Assembly (NCBI RefSeq): GCF_014635485.1 | Contig: NZ_BMCX01000004.1 | Location: 1-64,000 of the forward strand | DNA length: 64,000 nucleotides | Source of the DNA: Corynebacterium pelargi | Lineage (GTDB): Bacteria > Actinomycetota > Actinomycetes > Mycobacteriales > Mycobacteriaceae | Reading direction: 5' to 3' | Part shown: positions 54,705 through 63,567 of the stretch, one piece after another | Layout of the letters: each line of letters starts with the position of its first letter | How positions within the stretch are numbered: position 1 is the stretch's first letter | Notes under the pieces: generated by a model | What the model was told of the DNA's origin: nothing | Seen by the model: the letters and a program-made list of their open reading frames with translations, nothing else | Databases searched by the model: none | Program-made: the position numbers and the translations under genes

Positions 54705-55684
54705 GCGACGACGCGCTATTGGAGTCAGAGCCGCATACCTCCGGGCTATCGCGAAACCCCAAAGGTCAGGCACCAAAGCCTCCGAAGAACCTAGGCGAGG
54801 CGATCATCAAAGGGCTGCGCCCCAAGCAGTGGGTAAAAAATGTCCTCGTGCTTGCAGCACCCATGGCTGCCGGTGCGGATACGCTCTTTCACAGCAGCAC
54901 GCTTGGCGACGTCGCCTTAGCCTTCTTAGTGTTCTGCATGGCCGCATCCTCGATCTATCTGGTCAATGATGCCCGAGATGTAGAAGCCGATAGGGAACAC
55001 CCCACCAAGCGCTATCGCCCCATTGCCTCCGGCAAGCTGCCAGTAGGCCTTGCCTATGGCATGGCCGTGGCTCTGATTATCGGGGCTGTGGTGTTGAGCT
55101 TCCTGGCCACCTCCGGCAAGGGGCTCGCCATCGTGGTCGCTGTCTATATTGTGCTGCAGCTTGGCTACTGCTTCGGGTGGAAGCACATGCCCGTGATTGA
55201 CATCGCCCTCGTATCGTCCGGCTTCATGCTGCGCGCCATGGCAGGCGGTGTGGCTGCCGGCATCAACCTTTCCCAGTGGTTCCTGCTTGTAGCCGCCTTC
55301 GGTTCGCTGTTCATGGCTTCTGGTAAGCGCTATGCCGAGATTTTGCTGGCGGAGAAAAGCGGCGCCAAGATCCGCAAAGCGCTCGAAGGTTATACCCCTA
55401 CCTACTTGCGCTTCGTCTGGACGCTTTCAGCTACTGCGGTGGTGATCTCCTATGCGCTGTGGGGCTTCCAGATGGCATCGGCCGTCGATGGTGCTGCGAA
55501 GGTGTGGTACCAGGTTTCGATGGTGCCGGTGACGGTGGCGATTTTGCGCTACGCGGCCGATGTTGACCGAGGTGAGGGCGGTGCGCCCGATGAGATTGCG
55601 CTCAAAGATCGCCCATTGCAGGTGCTGGCCTTGATGTGGATTGCCTGCATCACCATCGCCGTCTACGTCGTCCCGGCATTGTAG
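54701..55684 (+). CDS. ubiA: decaprenyl-phosphate phosphoribosyltransferase
   Basis: A 327-residue UbiA-family prenyltransferase-like enzyme (DPPR synthase, Rv3806c type) that makes the first committed precursor of the arabinose donor DPA. The Asp-rich motif is VNDARDVEADREHPTKRYRPIASG (conserved NDxxD), and about nine membrane helices follow. GTG start at 54701 overlaps the preceding stop. In C. glutamicum aftB follows directly; here a mycolyltransferase gene comes after 105 bases instead, and no aftB is found. Confidence 0.94.
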   Translation: MSDDALLESEPHTSGLSRNPKGQAPKPPKNLGEAIIKGLRPKQWVKNVLVLAAPMAAGADTLFHSSTLGDVALAFLVFCMAASSIYLVNDARDVEADREHPTKRYRPIASGKLPVGLAYGMAVALIIGAVVLSFLATSGKGLAIVVAVYIVLQLGYCFGWKHMPVIDIALVSSGFMLRAMAGGVAAGINLSQWFLLVAAFGSLFMASGKRYAEILLAEKSGAKIRKALEGYTPTYLRFVWTLSATAVVISYALWGFQMASAVDGAAKVWYQVSMVPVTVAILRYAADVDRGEGGAPDEIALKDRPLQVLALMWIACITIAVYVVPAL

Positions 55685-55789
55685 TTTTGTCGCGTGATGC
55701 TCTAAGGTGTTCGACATTAAGATCACGAAATTGTAACGCTTCAGTTCGGGGCCACGATAGGTCTTCCGTTAATACAGTGAAGGAGAACT

Positions 55790-56812
55790 ATGTCGTTCGC
55801 GTCTCGCTTGAAGTCGGTTGCCCGTAAGGCAACCGCAACGCTCGCAGCGCTGGCTACTGCAGCCACACTCGCTACCGTCGGTGCAGGCACCGCTAGTGCT
55901 CAAGGCCACCGCGATTGGCTGCGCCCTGATGCTACCGGTCACTGCGATTGGGATGGTGTGGCCTTTTGGGTGCAGCGTTGTGATGTTTGGTCGCCCTCGA
56001 ATGGTCGCAACATCACCGTGCAGATCCAGCCCGCTCAGCGTGCTGGCAATGCTGGCCTCTACATGCTCGATGGTGCCCGTGCCCCGGAGGCCTATAACGC
56101 TTGGGCCGTCGACGCCCGCGCCATGGAGAAGTTCGTAGATAACAACATCACCCTGGTCATGCCAGTGGGCGGTGCTGGTACCTTCTACACCGACTGGGCT
56201 GGCCCTCAGGGCTTCTTCGGTGGCCCAACCCCGAAGTGGGAAACCTTCCTTACCCAGGAGCTGCCCGCCTACCTGCAGCAGCACTTTGGCGTAAGCCCCA
56301 CCAATAACTCCATCGCCGGTCTTTCCATGGGTGCTACCGCCGCAATGAACCTTGCGGCAAATCACCCGCAGCAGTTCCGTCAGGCACTGAGCTACTCCGG
56401 TTATCTCACCACCACCTTGCCCGGTGCCTTTGCCCTGATGGGTCTGGTTGTGTGGGACACCGCGCAGATGAATGTGAACAACATGTACGGCTCCATCATG
56501 AGCCCGCGTCGTGCCGAGCTTGATCCTTATACCAACATGGAAGGCCTGCGCGGTAAGGACATCTATGTCTCCGCCGCCTCCGGTGTGTGGGGTCCGGGCG
56601 AAATTGGTCAGCCAATCAATGGCCTGCTGGTTGGCTCCGCGCTTGAAGCTAGCGCCAATGCCTCTACCCGCTACTGGGAGCCCAAGGCTCGTGCCATTGG
56701 TCTGAACGTCACCTCTGACTATCCGCTGCTGGGCATTCACAACTGGCAGCAGTGGGATCTGCAGCTTGCAAAGACTCGCGGCCGCATCCTCGATGTGATG
56801 AATGCTTGGTAA
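55790..56812 (+). CDS. trehalose mycolyltransferase
   Basis: A 340-residue secreted mycolyltransferase of the antigen 85/Cmt family that transfers mycolic acids between trehalose mycolates and arabinogalactan. A Sec signal peptide ends near ASAQG. The nucleophile elbow is AGLSMGATAAMN; the His appears in GIHNWQQW; acid candidates lie around ASGVWGPGEIG. Compared with the neighbour at 56954 it is short and has no repeats. It begins with ATG after a GAAGGAG site and is followed by a terminator. It occupies the position of cmt1 in C. glutamicum. Confidence 0.94.
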   Translation: MSFASRLKSVARKATATLAALATAATLATVGAGTASAQGHRDWLRPDATGHCDWDGVAFWVQRCDVWSPSNGRNITVQIQPAQRAGNAGLYMLDGARAPEAYNAWAVDARAMEKFVDNNITLVMPVGGAGTFYTDWAGPQGFFGGPTPKWETFLTQELPAYLQQHFGVSPTNNSIAGLSMGATAAMNLAANHPQQFRQALSYSGYLTTTLPGAFALMGLVVWDTAQMNVNNMYGSIMSPRRAELDPYTNMEGLRGKDIYVSAASGVWGPGEIGQPINGLLVGSALEASANASTRYWEPKARAIGLNVTSDYPLLGIHNWQQWDLQLAKTRGRILDVMNAW

Positions 56813-56849
56813 GCCTTCGCGCTTGTGCCCATTGGGCATGTAGCCAAAA

Positions 56850-56876
56850 AGAAAACTCCCTGCGGGGAGTTTTTTC
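56850..56876 (+). terminator. terminator after the first mycolyltransferase
   Basis: Stem AAAACTCCC / GGGAGTTTT with a four-base loop and a T-rich tail, immediately after the gene. Confidence 0.88.
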
Positions 56877-56899
56877 TTTTGTTCGGTGTGTCTAATGTG

Positions 56900-56918
56900 A
56901 AAGTTGAAGTTCAACTTT
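56900..56918. promoter_or_regulatory. 19-bp palindromic operator-like site
   Basis: AAAGTTGAA-G-TTCAACTTT is a perfect inverted repeat with one central base, 36 bases before the start of the mycolyltransferase gene at 56954. Its shape resembles regulator half-sites rather than a terminator, as the arms are AT-rich. Confidence 0.6.
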
Positions 56919-56953
56919 AAGCTTGGGACTTGACTAATGGAAGGAAGACACAC

Positions 56954-58831
56954 GTGAAGCACGCAACCAAGGTCGCCGCAGTGGCCCTGTCCGCCGCCCT
57001 GAGCGTTACCCTCGCACCCCAGGTGCACGCTCAAAGCGTTGAAATCCCAGGCGTTTCCGACTACCTGCGCGGCGACGCACAGCCTCGCACCCCAATCCGC
57101 ACCGACTACCCCAAGATTGAAGGCTTGCCGGAAGGCGTGTCCGTGGATCGCGTGGAGTGGTTGAGCGCTCGTCGCATCGCCCTGTTTATCAACTCCAAGG
57201 CCATGCCCGAAGCTCCCATCCAGGTGCAGGTGCTCTTGGCCCGCGACTGGTATAAGGACCCCTCCCGCTCCTTCCCCTCGGTGTGGGCATTGGACGGTAT
57301 GCGCGCAGTGGATACCGAAAATGGCTGGACCATGTACACCAACATTGAGCAGTTCTTCTCCGATAAGAACGTCAATGTGGTGCTTCCTGTCGGCGGTGAA
57401 TCTTCCTTCTACTCCGATTGGCAGCGTCCCGATAACGGCAAGCACTACATGTGGGAGACTTTCCTTACCCAGGAGCTGATCCCGGTGCTGCGCGAGGGCT
57501 ACCGCACGAATGGTGATCGCGCCATTACTGGTTTGTCTATGGGCGGTACCGCCGCCATCAACTTGGCTGAGCGTCGCCCCGACCTGTTCAACTTCGCTGG
57601 TTCTTTCTCCGGCTACCTCGATACCACCAGCGTGGGCATGCCTCCCGCGATTCAGGCCGCGTTGTCTGAAGCGGGTGGCTACGATGCCACCGCCATGTGG
57701 GGTCCATACGGCTCCCAAGACTGGATCGACCACGACCCCAAGCTGGGTGTAGAAAACCTTCAGGGCAAGACGGTCTATGTTTCTGCCGGCTCCGGCAATG
57801 ATGACTATGGCAAGCCAGAATCTGTGGCCAAGGCTCCTGCGCAACCCGCCGGCGTTGGCCTTGAGGTGATTTCCCGAATGACCTCACAGACCTTCGTCGA
57901 CAGGGCAAAGCGCGCCGGCATTGAGCCCGTGGTGTCGTTCCGTCCTTCCGGTGTGCATGACTGGCCGTATTGGCAGTTCGAGATGGTGCAGGCTTGGCCA
58001 TATATGGCTGATGCGCTCAAGCTCGGCGATGAAGACCGCGGTAGCTCCTGCATGCCCGTGGGAGCCATTGCCGAGGCCACGAAGAACGGCGTGATTGGCG
58101 ATTGCGTCAATAACGAATACGACGTCCCCGGTGGTAAGGCAGAAGACTTCGTTTCCGGTCGCGCCTATTGGTCGCCAAAGACTGGCGCTCATCCGCTGTG
58201 GGGCCGCATTGGATCCCGCTATGCAGAAATGGGCGGCCCGGAGTCCTGGTTGGGCTATCCCACCTCTTCCGAGATCGAGCTGAAGAAGGGCCGTATGGTC
58301 ACCTTCGAGCACGGCAATATCTACTGGTCGGTGGAAACCGGTCCGGTGGCAGTGCCCAATGACATCATCGAGACCTGGGGCACGCAGGGCTTTGAAAACG
58401 GCGACCTCGGCCTGCCCATTAAGCCCATGGAAGAAAAGAATGGCTACCGCATTCAGCAGTTCCAAGACGGCATTGTGGTGAATAAGGATGGCGAGCCCGG
58501 GCATTGGCTCAAGGGCGTGATTGCCAAGAAGTACCTTGAGATGGGCACCGTTGAATCCCCGCTCGGGGCTCCGAAGTCCAATGAGATTTCCATTCCAGGT
58601 GGCGCCTTCCAGCGCTTCGAGCGCGGCAACCTGTACTGGTCGCTGCCCACCAACGCTCATGCCATCTACTACGGTGACATCTTCGATGCCTGGGGTAAGA
58701 AGGGCTATGAGCAAGGCGAGTATGGTTACCCCACCAGCGATCAAAGCGAGATCCCCGCAGGTGGCCAGGAAATCACCTTTGAGCACGGCAAGATCAGCCA
58801 GATCAATGGCCAAATCAAGGAGGAGAAGTAG
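56954..58831 (+). CDS. mycolyltransferase with LGFP repeats (Cop1/PS1-like)
   Basis: About 625 residues. A Sec signal peptide ([20 protein letters not shown]) precedes an antigen-85-type esterase domain (about 30-360) with elbow [12 protein letters not shown] and His in SGVHDWPYW. The C-terminal part has several LGFP-type repeats (e.g. [38 protein letters not shown]), which in C. glutamicum Cop1 anchor the enzyme to the wall. GTG at 56954 is preferred over TTG at 56930, since GGAAGG lies just before it. A palindromic operator lies upstream. The lipoprotein gene follows directly. Confidence 0.93.
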   Translation: MKHATKVAAVALSAALSVTLAPQVHAQSVEIPGVSDYLRGDAQPRTPIRTDYPKIEGLPEGVSVDRVEWLSARRIALFINSKAMPEAPIQVQVLLARDWYKDPSRSFPSVWALDGMRAVDTENGWTMYTNIEQFFSDKNVNVVLPVGGESSFYSDWQRPDNGKHYMWETFLTQELIPVLREGYRTNGDRAITGLSMGGTAAINLAERRPDLFNFAGSFSGYLDTTSVGMPPAIQAALSEAGGYDATAMWGPYGSQDWIDHDPKLGVENLQGKTVYVSAGSGNDDYGKPESVAKAPAQPAGVGLEVISRMTSQTFVDRAKRAGIEPVVSFRPSGVHDWPYWQFEMVQAWPYMADALKLGDEDRGSSCMPVGAIAEATKNGVIGDCVNNEYDVPGGKAEDFVSGRAYWSPKTGAHPLWGRIGSRYAEMGGPESWLGYPTSSEIELKKGRMVTFEHGNIYWSVETGPVAVPNDIIETWGTQGFENGDLGLPIKPMEEKNGYRIQQFQDGIVVNKDGEPGHWLKGVIAKKYLEMGTVESPLGAPKSNEISIPGGAFQRFERGNLYWSLPTNAHAIYYGDIFDAWGKKGYEQGEYGYPTSDQSEIPAGGQEITFEHGKISQINGQIKEEK

Positions 58832-59305
58832 ATGAAGCGCCTCGCGGGCTCTGTAGTGGCTGCGGTGTTGGCTTCGGCTACCTTGGCTGCTTGTGGCAGT
58901 GCCACGGTGGAAGATGAGTCCACCTCGGTGGCTCCCTTGAGCAAAACGGCAAGCTCGACGCCCTCGCAGTCGAAGAAGTCGAAGGCGACCCAGGAGCAAA
59001 CTGAGCAAAATCAAGACCGCCCGGCCCAGGAGATCGACCAGGTGCCGGAAGAGAAGCTGGTGTTGAGCAAGCAGGACTCCGCGTATTTGGATCAGCTTGC
59101 TAAAGATGGCGTTGATACCAAGGGCGTGGAGCGAGAACTGCTCACTGTCGCCTCCTTGGTGTGTTCTGAGAATGGCAGCCCGATGAATTCGGCTACTGTG
59201 CAGGCCGTTGCCGGACAGTTGGTGGAACAGGGCAAGACGGATAAGGATTTCGAGCAGACTGCGCAGGCACTTGAGGCCAGCGCAAAGAAGGCATATTGCG
59301 CATGA
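58832..59305 (+). CDS. DUF732-like secreted lipoprotein
   Basis: A 157-residue protein with a lipobox signal peptide (LAGSVVAAVLASATLAAC). A Ser/Lys/Gln-rich linker precedes the domain, which has the DUF732 pattern (SAYLDQLAKDGVDTKG...VCSENGSP...KKAYC). Function unknown, though members are secreted and linked to the envelope. It starts right after the mycolyltransferase stop and its stop overlaps the cutinase start (ATGA), so it lies in the same operon. Its place corresponds to cg3181 in C. glutamicum. Confidence 0.78.
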   Translation: MKRLAGSVVAAVLASATLAACGSATVEDESTSVAPLSKTASSTPSQSKKSKATQEQTEQNQDRPAQEIDQVPEEKLVLSKQDSAYLDQLAKDGVDTKGVERELLTVASLVCSENGSPMNSATVQAVAGQLVEQGKTDKDFEQTAQALEASAKKAYCA

Positions 59306-60201
59306 AAAAACTCCTGATGGCGGCAGCCGCGATCATCATTGTGATCGTGATTGTGTTGGGTGTTGCCCGCTGGTTAGAGCAACGTCCGAATGAGCAGACG
59401 GGTGCCCAACAGCCGCCTTTGGCGCAGCCAGAACACTGCGCTGATGTGGAGTTTATTTCTGCTCCCGGTACGTGGGAGTCGAATGCGGTGGATGATCCTT
59501 TTGCCCCTCAGGCAAATCCGAATTCCTTGATGTTGCAGATCACCAACCCCCTGACTGAGCAGTTCCAGGGCCAGAAGGTGAAGATCTGGACGCTTCCTTA
59601 TACTGCGCAGTTCCGCAATATCAACGCTCAAGACGAGATGAGCTACGACGATTCTCGTGAAGAAGGCATTGCCAGGGTGGAGCAGGAATTGCGTGATGTG
59701 CACGCAGAATGCCCCCAAACCGATTTCATCTTGGCTGGTTTTTCTCAGGGCGCAGTGCTGCTTGGAGATGTAGCCAATAAGATCGGCGTGCACGGTGAGG
59801 TGATCCCTGCAGACAGGATCCGTGGCGTTGCCTTGCTTGCCGACGGCCGCCGTGTGCCAGAAGCCGGCCAGTTCGTTGGCAATCCTGTCGCTGGTGTGGG
59901 GGCGGAGGTTGCCCTTGAGCCGGTGAATCTTTTGGTGCAGCCGATTGTTCCCGGTGCCACGATGCGTGGGCCACGCGATGGGGGATTCGGGGTGCTCAAT
60001 GATCGAGTGATGGAGATTTGCGCTCCCGACGATACGGTGTGCGATGCTCCTCGCAATGTGGTCAATGGTGTGGCGCGGGCTCGACAATTAATTGAGTCCA
60101 ATGGTGTGCACGGAATGTATGCCACCAACCCGAATGTGATTCCTGGTACCACTGCGGTGCAGTGGGTGATTGATTGGGCGCGAGACCTTATCCAGCAATA
60201 A
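59302..60201 (+). CDS. cutinase-family esterase (Rv3802c type)
   Basis: A 299-residue membrane-anchored serine esterase. An N-terminal helix (MAAAAIIIVIVIVLGVA) is followed by a cutinase domain with nucleophile elbow LAGFSQGAVLLGD, disulfide cysteines (PEHCADVEF, HAECPQTDF, EICAPDDTVCDAP) and late acid/His residues (PDDT, NGVHGMYA). Rv3802c-type enzymes in mycolate bacteria have phospholipase/thioesterase activity and are essential for mycolate synthesis in mycobacteria. It is followed by fadD32 after 63 bases. ATG at 59302 overlaps the DUF732 gene. Confidence 0.9.
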   Translation: MKKLLMAAAAIIIVIVIVLGVARWLEQRPNEQTGAQQPPLAQPEHCADVEFISAPGTWESNAVDDPFAPQANPNSLMLQITNPLTEQFQGQKVKIWTLPYTAQFRNINAQDEMSYDDSREEGIARVEQELRDVHAECPQTDFILAGFSQGAVLLGDVANKIGVHGEVIPADRIRGVALLADGRRVPEAGQFVGNPVAGVGAEVALEPVNLLVQPIVPGATMRGPRDGGFGVLNDRVMEICAPDDTVCDAPRNVVNGVARARQLIESNGVHGMYATNPNVIPGTTAVQWVIDWARDLIQQ

Positions 60202-60221
60202 CTTGCGTAACTTGCGTAACA

Positions 60222-60250
60222 TTGTTAAGGTTTCGCTACCAAAATATAAT
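60222..60250 (+). promoter_or_regulatory. promoter of fadD32
   Basis: TTGTTA (60222-60227) and TATAAT (60245-60250) are separated by 17 bp, the classical SigA arrangement. A start 6-8 bases on would fall inside the GAAGGAGAG ribosome site before ATG at 60265, giving a very short leader. A tandem repeat CTTGCGTAA (60202-60219) lies just upstream. Confidence 0.55.
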
Positions 60251-60264
60251 CCTGAAGGAGAGTT

Positions 60265-62043
60265 ATGGACATCCAAGCGGCAATGGGTCGTTTCTTTGAC
60301 GAACAAGGCAACATTGCGCTCACCCCTGAGCTCACGCTCGCGGCCTTGAGCGAAATCGTCTACCAAATGGACCTCGCCGCTGGCCAAGGCGAGCGCCACT
60401 GCATGCGTTTTTGGGATTACTCCCAGTCCCGTGAAGGCGAGGCCAAAGACTATAACCGCACCCAAATCAACACTCGCGTCAAGGTCATTGCAGCCCGCCT
60501 TCAGCAAACCGCACAACCAGGCGCCCGCGTAGCCATCCTGGCTAATAACAGCCCCGAGTACATCTTCTCGTTCCTCGGCATCCTCTATGCGGGCATGACT
60601 CCCGTGCCGCTCTATGATCCCACCGAGCCAGGCCACGCCCACCACCTGGAGGCCGTCATCGGCGATGCACGCCCCGAGATCGTGCTCACCAACTCCACCT
60701 CTGCTTCGGCAACCCGCCGCTTCTTTGCCTCCACACCGGGCAGCGAGCGCCCGAGGATCCTCTCAGTGGATGCCCTGCCGGATAGCCTGGCGGCACAGTG
60801 GCAACAGCCTCAGCCGGCCACAAATACCGATCCGGTGGATACCCCGGCCCTGCTGCAATACACCTCGGGTTCGACCCGCACCCCGGCAGGCGTGATTCTT
60901 ACGCACCGTTCGGTGATCACGAACGTGCTGCAGATCTTCCGCTCCGCGCAGGTGATGACCCCGCTGCGCATGGTCACCTGGTTGCCCCTGCACCACGACA
61001 TGGGCATCATTGTTGCCGCCTTGGTCAATGTTTTGGGTCTGCAATTCGAGTTCATGAGCCCGCGCGACTTCATCCAGCAGCCGGAACGCTGGCTCAAGCA
61101 ATTGTCTGAAGGCGAAGGCAACGTCTACACCGCAATCCCGAACTTTGCACTGGAGATGTCGGCTCGCGTCGATGCACCCGAAGGCCTCGACCTTTCCAAG
61201 GTGGTCGGCTTGATCGTTGGCTCCGAGCCAGTGACCGAGAAGGCAGTGCAGAACTTCCTGGATAAGTTCGAGCCCTTTGGCTTGCAGCGTCAAGCTCTTC
61301 GCCCCTCCTATGGCCTGGCCGAGGCAGCATTGCTGGTTTCTACGCCTCAAACTGAGCAGCGTCCAGTCATTCGGCACTTCGACCGCGAGGCATTGGCCAA
61401 TAACGAAGCCAAGCTCAGCGAGGGCGGCGTACCCATGGTCGGCTGTGGCCAGGTTGTCAATGCCCAGCACTTGGTCATCGTCGACCCAGACACCAAGGCC
61501 GAACTGCCAGAAGGCAAGATCGGTGAGCTGTGGGCTCATGGCCAGAACATGGCCGCAGGCTACTTGGGCCGGGAGGCAGAAACCCAGGCCACCTTCCGCA
61601 ATACGCTCGGAGAGCGCATCACCGAAGGCCTGCCGGAGGATGACTTCTGGATGGCTTCGGGCGATCTGGCCATGATCGTCGACGGCGAGCTCTTTATCAC
61701 TGGCCGCCTCAAAGACCTCATCATCGTCGCAGGGCGTAACCACTATCCGCAGGATGTGGAGTACACCGTGGATCACGCCAGCGAGCAGGTGCGCCCCTAT
61801 GCCGTCGCCGCTTTTGCTATCGAAGGCGATGACGTGGAAAAGCTCATCATCTTGGCCGAGCGTGATCCTGAACGCGGCGAAGAAGGCGATGCAGAGGCCA
61901 TCGAGGCCATCCGCGCGGCCGTCACGCAGAACCACGGTGTGCAGCCAGCCGATATCCGCATCATGGATCCAGATACCATTGCCCGTTCCTCCTCCGGCAA
62001 GATTGCACGTCGAGTAGCAAAGCAGCGCTATCTTTCCAGCTAG
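60265..62043 (+). CDS. fadD32: long-chain fatty acyl-AMP ligase FadD32
   Basis: A 592-residue fatty acyl-AMP ligase that activates the meromycolate chain for Pks13. The adenylate-binding loop is QYTSGSTRTPAGVILTH; the later motifs are PSYGLAEAALLVS, ASGDLAMIVDGELFITGRLKD and SSSGKIARR near the C terminus. In C. glutamicum pks13 and accD3 follow immediately. Here they do not: a glycosyltransferase and carotenoid genes come next. The typical SigA promoter precedes the gene, so fadD32 is not solely dependent on the upstream operon. Confidence 0.95.
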   Translation: MDIQAAMGRFFDEQGNIALTPELTLAALSEIVYQMDLAAGQGERHCMRFWDYSQSREGEAKDYNRTQINTRVKVIAARLQQTAQPGARVAILANNSPEYIFSFLGILYAGMTPVPLYDPTEPGHAHHLEAVIGDARPEIVLTNSTSASATRRFFASTPGSERPRILSVDALPDSLAAQWQQPQPATNTDPVDTPALLQYTSGSTRTPAGVILTHRSVITNVLQIFRSAQVMTPLRMVTWLPLHHDMGIIVAALVNVLGLQFEFMSPRDFIQQPERWLKQLSEGEGNVYTAIPNFALEMSARVDAPEGLDLSKVVGLIVGSEPVTEKAVQNFLDKFEPFGLQRQALRPSYGLAEAALLVSTPQTEQRPVIRHFDREALANNEAKLSEGGVPMVGCGQVVNAQHLVIVDPDTKAELPEGKIGELWAHGQNMAAGYLGREAETQATFRNTLGERITEGLPEDDFWMASGDLAMIVDGELFITGRLKDLIIVAGRNHYPQDVEYTVDHASEQVRPYAVAAFAIEGDDVEKLIILAERDPERGEEGDAEAIEAIRAAVTQNHGVQPADIRIMDPDTIARSSSGKIARRVAKQRYLSS

Positions 62044-62056
62044 GATCTAAAGGATC

Positions 62057-62746
62057 ATGCCTAGTGTTGCCGTGATCCTTCCTTGCCACAACGATGCCGC
62101 GTTGCTGCGCCGTGCACTCCATCACCTGCACGGTGCCGACGAGCTCATCGTTGTCGATAACGCCAGCACCGATGCATCGGCCGAGGTTGCTCGCGCCTAT
62201 GGCGCGCGTGTGATCTACGAGCCCCAAGTGGGCATTCCTTATGCGGTGCGTGCAGGCTTTGATGCCGCACGCGCCGATATTTTGGTTCGCATCGACGCTG
62301 ACGTGCTGCCGGGGGAAGACTTTATCCAGCGCATCCGCGAAGCCTGGGATCAAGCCGATGAGCACACCGTGGCCATGACGGGTTGGGCATGGTTTGAACA
62401 TCGCCCGCGCTGGCAAAGCATCGCCTACCTTGGCGCCTACTACCTATCTGTGGGTTCTGCCCTGGGGCACTGGCCACTATTTGGCTCGAATTGTTCGCTT
62501 CGACGCTCCTGGTGGCTGGAAGCGGGTGTGCAGTTTCCTGATGCCGAGGTGCATGAGGATATGCACATGTCGTTCGCCCTTGGTCCGCGGCAGCGCGTAG
62601 GATTGTTGCCGAATCCCGTTTTTATGCACCCCCGAGCACTTGAGGGCGATCTGGGTACGCGTTTTCGCCGCGGCTGGCACACCATCGCGGTGAATTGGCG
62701 CACCCAACCGCCTTGGCGCAGGCTTCCCGAAAGGCTTTTGCAATGA
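62057..62746 (+). CDS. family 2 glycosyltransferase
   Basis: A 229-residue GT2-type protein opening VAVILPCHNDAALLRRAL, with DXD-type metal motif VRIDADVLPG near residue 80 and a later acidic EVHEDMHMSFAL. No membrane helix is present, so it is probably cytoplasmic or peripheral. Start at ATG 62057 lies 13 bases after the fadD32 stop and could be cotranscribed. Its stop overlaps the phytoene synthase start, suggesting a role in carotenoid glycosylation, as in some other actinobacterial clusters; this is inference. Confidence 0.82.
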   Translation: MPSVAVILPCHNDAALLRRALHHLHGADELIVVDNASTDASAEVARAYGARVIYEPQVGIPYAVRAGFDAARADILVRIDADVLPGEDFIQRIREAWDQADEHTVAMTGWAWFEHRPRWQSIAYLGAYYLSVGSALGHWPLFGSNCSLRRSWWLEAGVQFPDAEVHEDMHMSFALGPRQRVGLLPNPVFMHPRALEGDLGTRFRRGWHTIAVNWRTQPPWRRLPERLLQ

Positions 62747-63567
62747 ACCACATGCTTGAGCATTACGACGCCATGGCCTGCAAAGCCGCTGCCGAAGTGA
62801 TCTCCCATTACTCCACCAGCTTCGCTGCCGCCACCAGCATGCTGGCACCGCGGGTGCGAAGCGATATCACCAACCTATATGCCATGGTGCGCATCGCAGA
62901 TGAGATCGTCGATGGCACTGCGCAATCCAATCAACTCGCCTTGCTCGACGCCTACGAGCAACAGGTGCTTTCGGCCAAAGACCAGCGCTTCCACTGCGAT
63001 CCCGTTGTACATGCCTTTGCCATTTCGGCCAGGCGATGCAAGTTCAAGGATGAACACCTCCGGGCATTTTTCGCCTCGATGCGCCAAGACTTGCAGCAAA
63101 ACACCTTCGATGAAGAAGCCCTCGCACGCTATATCTATGGCTCTGCTGAGGTCATCGGCCTGATGTGCCTGGATGCTTTTTTGCTCGAAGCAGATGCGGA
63201 TCGCGAATACCTTGACCCAGGCGCACAAGCCCTTGGCAGGGCTTTTCAAAAAATCAATTTCCTGCGCGATTTGCATGAAGATCATCACCACCTCGGGCGC
63301 AGCTACTACCCAGGCATTGATGATGCGAAAAAAGACCAAGTGATCCGCGAAGTGCGCCAGGAACTCGAACTTGCCCGCGAAAGGATGCAGGGCTTACCCA
63401 TTCAAGCCCGCGTGGGGGTAGCGGCAGCGGTGGAGCTCTATGAGGAGCTCACCAACCGCGTGGCCGATCGCAGCATCGCTGAGATCAGGCAGCGTCGAGT
63501 GCGGGTGCCAACGTGGAAGAAACTGGCATTGGCCGCGAAGGCCGCCGTGAAGAAAGGAAAAGTATGA
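62743..63567 (+). CDS. crtB: phytoene/squalene synthase family protein
   Basis: About 274 residues. The two Asp-rich motifs of head-to-head prenyl synthases are present: MVRIADEIVDG and INFLRDLHEDHHHLGRSYYP. It condenses two prenyl diphosphates, most likely to phytoene; squalene- or dehydrosqualene-type products cannot be excluded. ATG at 62743 overlaps the GT2 stop and the stop overlaps the desaturase ATG, so the three genes form a tightly coupled unit. The neighbouring desaturase supports a carotenoid role. Confidence 0.9.
   Translation: MNHMLEHYDAMACKAAAEVISHYSTSFAAATSMLAPRVRSDITNLYAMVRIADEIVDGTAQSNQLALLDAYEQQVLSAKDQRFHCDPVVHAFAISARRCKFKDEHLRAFFASMRQDLQQNTFDEEALARYIYGSAEVIGLMCLDAFLLEADADREYLDPGAQALGRAFQKINFLRDLHEDHHHLGRSYYPGIDDAKKDQVIREVRQELELARERMQGLPIQARVGVAAAVELYEELTNRVADRSIAEIRQRRVRVPTWKKLALAAKAAVKKGKV

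Noticed and set aside
55769..57844. 691-residue minus-strand frame opposite the mycolyltransferases
   Set aside because: Shadow of two well-supported genes on the other strand; composition is not protein-like.
60202..60219. CTTGCGTAA tandem as an attachment site for the carotenoid genes
   Set aside because: No second copy was noticed near the crt genes and the repeat is short; more likely a promoter-proximal element.
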